NCBI GenBank assembly: GCA_903912585.1
Contig: CAIWHY010000118.1
Coordinates: 1 to 17,993, forward strand
DNA: 17,993 nt
Direction of reading: 5' to 3'
From: an uncultured Thermoleophilia bacterium
GTDB lineage: Bacteria; Actinomycetota; Thermoleophilia; UBA2241
The translations under genes were made by a program, and so were the position numbers. Numbering within the stretch: position 1 is the stretch's first letter; each line of letters starts with the position of its first letter. Below the pieces are notes generated by a model, which searched no databases, was not told the DNA's origin, and saw only the letters and a list, made by a program, of their open reading frames with translations. This document shows positions 15,376 to 17,993 of this stretch, piece after piece.

Positions 15376-16023
15376 ATGATGGGCGCGGGCTTCAAGCCGG
15401 GCTACTACTCGGACGCGAAGCCGGAGCTCCTCGAGCTCATCGACCCCCGAGGTCTGCGCATCCTCGACGCGGGATGCGCCGGGGGAAGCAACGGGGAGAT
15501 GATGAAGCGCCGCGGCGCGCGCGAGGTGGTGGGCATCGAGCTCAGCCCGGCTGCGGCCGAGCAGGCGCGGGCCCGCCTGGACCGCGTCATCGTCGGCGAC
15601 CTCGCGACGGTCGACCTCGGAGAGCTTGCGGCAGAACCCTTCGACGCCCTGCTCCTCATCGACGTGATCGAGCACCTCTTGGATCCTCAAGCCTCACTGC
15701 GGCGGTTGCTCGAGACGCTCAGGCCAGGCGGCGTGGTGGTCGCATCCATCCCCAACGTGGCCCACGTCTGGGTCCTGGCAAACCTGCTGGCGGGCCGCTG
15801 GCCGCAGAAGGACAGCGGGATCTTCGACCGGACGCATCTCCGCTTCTTCGCGCGCCGGGACATGGTGCGGTTGCTCGACAGCGCGGGGCTCGACGTGCTC
15901 GCCGTCCACCCCTACTTCACGCGCTACGAGTCGCTGCGGAAGCTGTCGCTCGTGCTGTCGCTGTACCTCTTTCGCAACTACTTCGCGCGCCAGTTCCTCC
16001 TGCTGGCCCGCAAGCCTCTCTAG
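15376..16023 (+). CDS. Class I SAM-dependent methyltransferase
   Basis: A 215-residue methyltransferase of the Methyltransf_11/23 type. The SAM-binding motif I is ILDAGCAGGSNG (residues 29-40). The acidic end of the next strand is VVGIELS, and motif II-like DALLLIDVIEHLLDP is followed by LRPGGVVVASIPN. The C-terminal part (FDRTHLRFFARRDMVRLLDSAGL) resembles methyltransferases that sit with glycosyltransferases in surface-polysaccharide gene sets, consistent with the divergent GT-C-like gene. The start is uncertain: ATG 15376 with GGAG at 15363-15366, GTG 15361 with GGGAAG, or TTG 15322. The small-molecule or glycan target cannot be told. Confidence 0.85.
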   Translation: MMGAGFKPGYYSDAKPELLELIDPRGLRILDAGCAGGSNGEMMKRRGAREVVGIELSPAAAEQARARLDRVIVGDLATVDLGELAAEPFDALLLIDVIEHLLDPQASLRRLLETLRPGGVVVASIPNVAHVWVLANLLAGRWPQKDSGIFDRTHLRFFARRDMVRLLDSAGLDVLAVHPYFTRYESLRKLSLVLSLYLFRNYFARQFLLLARKPL

Positions 16024-16403
16024 CGCTCGGCCGAGCGGGCTTCGTCGTCTTCGGCGTCGTCGATGCCCACGTCCGTGAGGACGACCATCGGGGCGTCCGG
16101 GTCGAGCTGCACCAGCAAGGACCCGCACTGCGGGCAGACGGGCTGGGGCGCGTCGGTGTTGAACTCGTCGCTGCAGCTGAGACAGGTCGCGGCCACCAGC
16201 TTGTGGTCGAAGTGCAGCGCGGCTCCGCGAAAGAAGTCGTCCTCGCCGGCGAGCATCTCGAAGTACATCTCGATGGACTCCTGCGAGAAGTCGGCCGCCG
16301 GAGTCATGGTGAGGAACAGGTCCGTCACGCGGCGGCCGCCGTTGGCCAGCGCCGCCTCGCGAGCGCGATCGATGATGCCCTGCGTGATCCCGAGTTCGTG
16401 CAC
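16020..16403 (-). CDS. hypA: Hydrogenase nickel-insertion protein HypA
   Basis: A nickel metallochaperone that, with HypB, delivers Ni to [NiFe]-hydrogenase (and in some species urease). The 127-residue protein starts with the family MHE motif, in which Met1 and His2 bind nickel. It carries a zinc site made of Cys74-x-x-Cys77 and Cys90-x-x-Cys93 (CLSCSDEF...CPQCGS). It is slightly longer than the usual ~115 residues owing to an acidic tail. The start is GTG at 16403 with GGAGG (complement of 16411-16415) seven bases upstream. No hypB or hydrogenase subunit lies in the window. It converges with the methyltransferase gene, and both stop codons share the bases CTAG. Confidence 0.9.
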   Translation of the reverse strand: MHELGITQGIIDRAREAALANGGRRVTDLFLTMTPAADFSQESIEMYFEMLAGEDDFFRGAALHFDHKLVAATCLSCSDEFNTDAPQPVCPQCGSLLVQLDPDAPMVVLTDVGIDDAEDDEARSAER

Positions 16404-16549
16404 GAGTGAGCCTCCGTCGTTGTGCTGCCTTGCGACTGCCGTCGCTCATGTACTTCTACCACCTCGCGAACGCGTCTCATCCACGAGGGCTCCCGGCCGG
16501 GCATCGGCAGCCGCCCATTGCAACGAATGTCAAATGTGTGAGACGCCGC

Positions 16550-16595
16550 GAATACGATATTGCATCGCACATGTGAGTACTGATGCGATATTCGT
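16550..16595. repeat. AT-rich inverted/direct repeats upstream of the saccharopine-dehydrogenase-like gene
   Basis: CGAATA (16550) pairs with TATTCG (ending near 16594). Nested inside, GCATC pairs with GATGC, and CGATATT occurs in direct orientation in both halves, with ACATGT at the centre. The stretch is far more AT-rich than its surroundings and lies just upstream of the -35 box at 16607. It is probably a binding region for a regulator. Confidence 0.4.
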
Positions 16596-16606
16596 CACCT
16601 TTTACC

Positions 16607-16635
16607 TTGTGCCCGCTACATCCGTCTGATACAAC
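16607..16635 (+). promoter_or_regulatory. Probable promoter of the saccharopine-dehydrogenase-like gene
   Basis: TTGTGC at 16607-16612 is followed after 17 bases by TACAAC at 16630-16635, preceded by TGA, which makes an extended -10 (TGnTACAAC). Transcription would begin near 16642, giving a leader of about 55 bases that includes the 16-bp palindrome. Confidence 0.55.
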
Positions 16636-16659
16636 GAGGAGCGACAGCCATGTGCTTCC

Positions 16660-16675
16660 CGCCTCACGTGAGGCG
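16660..16675. promoter_or_regulatory. 16-bp perfect palindrome in the 5' leader (operator candidate)
   Basis: CGCCTCACGTGAGGCG is fully self-complementary and lies between the predicted transcription start and the ribosome binding site (AAAGGAG, 16682-16688). It is well placed for a dimeric repressor. It shares the TCACGTGA core of the parS-like site at 8523 but differs at the flanking positions. Confidence 0.45.
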
Positions 16676-16695
16676 CGAGCGAAAGGAGTGGGCAG

Positions 16696-17934
16696 ATGAA
16701 GGTCCTCATCGTGGGCGCCGGCATGCAGGGTCAGGTCATCACCTGGAACCTCGGCCGCAACCCTGCAGTCACCGAGATCGTCGTGGCGGACTACGACGAG
16801 AAGCGCGCGCAGTTCGTCGCCGGCCAGGTCGGCAACGGCAAGGCCAGGGCGATGTTCATCAATGCCGCGGACTCGGACTCGATCGCCAAAGCCGGCGAGG
16901 GCTGCAAGCTCGTCGTCAACGCGGTGATCCCGCAGTTCAACAAGTCGATCATGCAGGCGTGCCTCAAGTGCGGCGCCGCCTACCAGGACATGGCCCAGGG
17001 CCAGACGCAGACGCAGACGATCGACGAGGCCTACGTCGACCAGATGACGCTGGCCCCCGAGTTCGCCAAGCAGGGCGTGCTTGCACTCCTGAGCACGGGC
17101 ATGGACCCCGGCGTCACCAACACGTTCGCCGCCAACGGCTATGAGGACCTCGACAAGTGCTTCGAGATCCGCATCAAGGACTTCGCGCTCTTCGACTCCC
17201 CGGTGCCGCTGCAGGTGTGGAGCCAGGAGACCTACTACACCGACTGCTCCCAGCCGCCGTTGCTCTACGAGGACGGCGAGTTCAAGCGCGTCGAGATCTT
17301 CGGGCGTCGCGAGCACTACGAGTTCCCCGCGCCCTTTGGCCTCGGCACCGTCATCTGCCACGACCACGAAGAGGTCAGCACCCTGCCGCGCCTGCTCCCC
17401 AAGGCGCTCGGCGAAAAGGGCCTGCGCTATGTCGACTTCAAGATGGGCGGCGACGAGGACGGCATCGACGGCGACCTCGCCTTCGTCGGCTCGGGCATGG
17501 TGAGCAAGGAATACGTCACGCTCAAGGACGGCACCAAGGTCCGCCCGATCGACGTCTACGTCGCCACCCTGGCGCCGAACCCGCCGGCGGAGGAGCTCGC
17601 GAGGCTCGCGCTCGCCGGCGAGATCACCGACTTCGGCGTCGTCACGGTCGACTGCATCGGCGAGAAGAACGGCAAGCCGGCCAGCATCGGCTACAACATC
17701 TTCCCGCCGGACATCAAGTGGGTGAACGGCCAGATTCCGGGCGCCACGTGCGTCAGCTACGGCACCAGCACTCCGGCCAGCATCTACGCCGAGCTCATCG
17801 TCGAGGACAAGATCGCGCAGAAGGGCATGATCTGCCCCGAGGAGCTGCCGCGCAGCGTGCGCGACGCCTTCATCGCCGAGTGCGGCGTGCGCAACATGCC
17901 AATCACGCGCAAGGACGTCGTCGCGGCCAACTGA
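16696..17934 (+). CDS. Saccharopine-dehydrogenase-family NAD(P)-dependent oxidoreductase
   Basis: A 412-residue protein with an N-terminal Rossmann nucleotide-binding domain (VLIVGAGMQG, GxGxxG at 7-12; acidic strand end VVADYDEKRA). A saccharopine-dehydrogenase-like C-terminal catalytic domain follows, with STGMDPGVTNTFA near residue 135. The family includes saccharopine reductase/dehydrogenase, lysine 6-dehydrogenase and carboxynorspermidine synthase, all acting on amino groups of lysine-like or polyamine substrates. With kamDE and kdd in the same window, a lysine-related amine oxidation is a reasonable guess but not proven. The ATG at 16696 has AAAGGAG at seven bases. The gene has its own promoter and is followed by a hairpin. 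The two half-enzymes of a bifunctional LKR/SDH are not present. Confidence 0.85.
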   Translation: MKVLIVGAGMQGQVITWNLGRNPAVTEIVVADYDEKRAQFVAGQVGNGKARAMFINAADSDSIAKAGEGCKLVVNAVIPQFNKSIMQACLKCGAAYQDMAQGQTQTQTIDEAYVDQMTLAPEFAKQGVLALLSTGMDPGVTNTFAANGYEDLDKCFEIRIKDFALFDSPVPLQVWSQETYYTDCSQPPLLYEDGEFKRVEIFGRREHYEFPAPFGLGTVICHDHEEVSTLPRLLPKALGEKGLRYVDFKMGGDEDGIDGDLAFVGSGMVSKEYVTLKDGTKVRPIDVYVATLAPNPPAEELARLALAGEITDFGVVTVDCIGEKNGKPASIGYNIFPPDIKWVNGQIPGATCVSYGTSTPASIYAELIVEDKIAQKGMICPEELPRSVRDAFIAECGVRNMPITRKDVVAAN

Positions 17935-17958
17935 CGCGCGGCACAAGAAGCCCCTGAG

Positions 17959-17982
17959 GCGCTTCCGCTCACCGGGAAGCGC
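17959..17982 (+). terminator. Hairpin after the saccharopine-dehydrogenase-like gene
   Basis: GCGCTTCC (17959-17966) pairs exactly with GGAAGCGC (17975-17982) around an eight-base loop, and weaker CCCCTG/AGAGGG flanks extend it. It begins 25 bases after the stop codon. The window ends 11 bases later, so a T-run cannot be excluded or confirmed. Confidence 0.6.
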
Positions 17983-17993
17983 AGAGGGCCGGG

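Noticed and set aside
15125..15379. An 84-residue plus-strand frame ending in an ATGA overlap with the methyltransferase start
   Set aside because: It has an Arg/Ser-rich composition, no family and no good ribosome binding site; the overlap is probably chance.
16477..17946. A 489-residue minus-strand frame opposite the saccharopine-dehydrogenase-like gene
   Set aside because: It is an antisense shadow without family features; the plus strand has a good ribosome binding site and a Rossmann motif.

Overview
The window is very GC-rich with strong G/C preference at third codon positions, GTG/TTG starts and stop-start overlaps. This suggests a high-GC bacterium, most likely an anaerobic or facultative member of the Actinomycetota (Thermoleophilia- or Coriobacteriia-like). 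The assignment is an inference from base composition and gene content, not from a marker gene.

Layout. (1) 184-1362: a membrane-anchored HtrA-type serine protease, followed by a perfect 15-bp hairpin. (2) 1524-8473: a plus-strand lysine-fermentation operon with a promoter, a YheO/DauR-type PAS-HTH regulator, a P-loop NTPase (probable KamB-type reactivase component), both subunits of B12/PLP-dependent lysine 5,6-aminomutase (kamD, kamE), an acetyl-CoA acetyltransferase, 3,5-diaminohexanoate dehydrogenase (kdd) and a strong intrinsic terminator. The cleavage enzyme (Kce), the ammonia lyase (Kal), the CoA transferase, lysine 2,3-aminomutase (KamA) and the MutS-like KamC are not in the window. 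(3) 8298-8803: intergenic, with a near-consensus parS (ParB-binding) palindrome that hints at an origin-proximal location. (4) 8804-9889: an Mrp/ApbC-type Fe-S carrier ATPase. (5) 9890-10686: about 800 bases without an intact gene; coding-like sequence shifts through three frames, suggesting a decayed gene. (6) 10687-13509, minus strand: a 57-residue hypothetical protein, an amidinotransferase C-terminal remnant, a ureohydrolase-fold protein lacking nearly all metal ligands, and an apparently intact dipeptide-epimerase-like enolase-superfamily enzyme. (7) 13669-13744: tRNA-Ala(CGC). (8) 13808-16403: a polytopic GT-C-like membrane protein, a SAM methyltransferase and HypA. (9) 16696-17934: a saccharopine-dehydrogenase-family protein with its own promoter, a 16-bp palindrome and a downstream hairpin.

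How the genes may work together. KamDE moves the epsilon-amino group of lysine (or the D/beta-lysine form) to C5, Kdd oxidises 3,5-diaminohexanoate, and the thiolase completes the route to acetyl-CoA, with the middle steps encoded elsewhere. The saccharopine-dehydrogenase-like protein may belong to the same amino-acid metabolism, but this is inference.

The least ordinary part is the minus-strand cluster at 11053-13509. Two neighbouring members of guanidino-group enzyme families, a ureohydrolase and an amidinotransferase, have both lost catalytic residues, while the epimerase gene beside them keeps a full active site.
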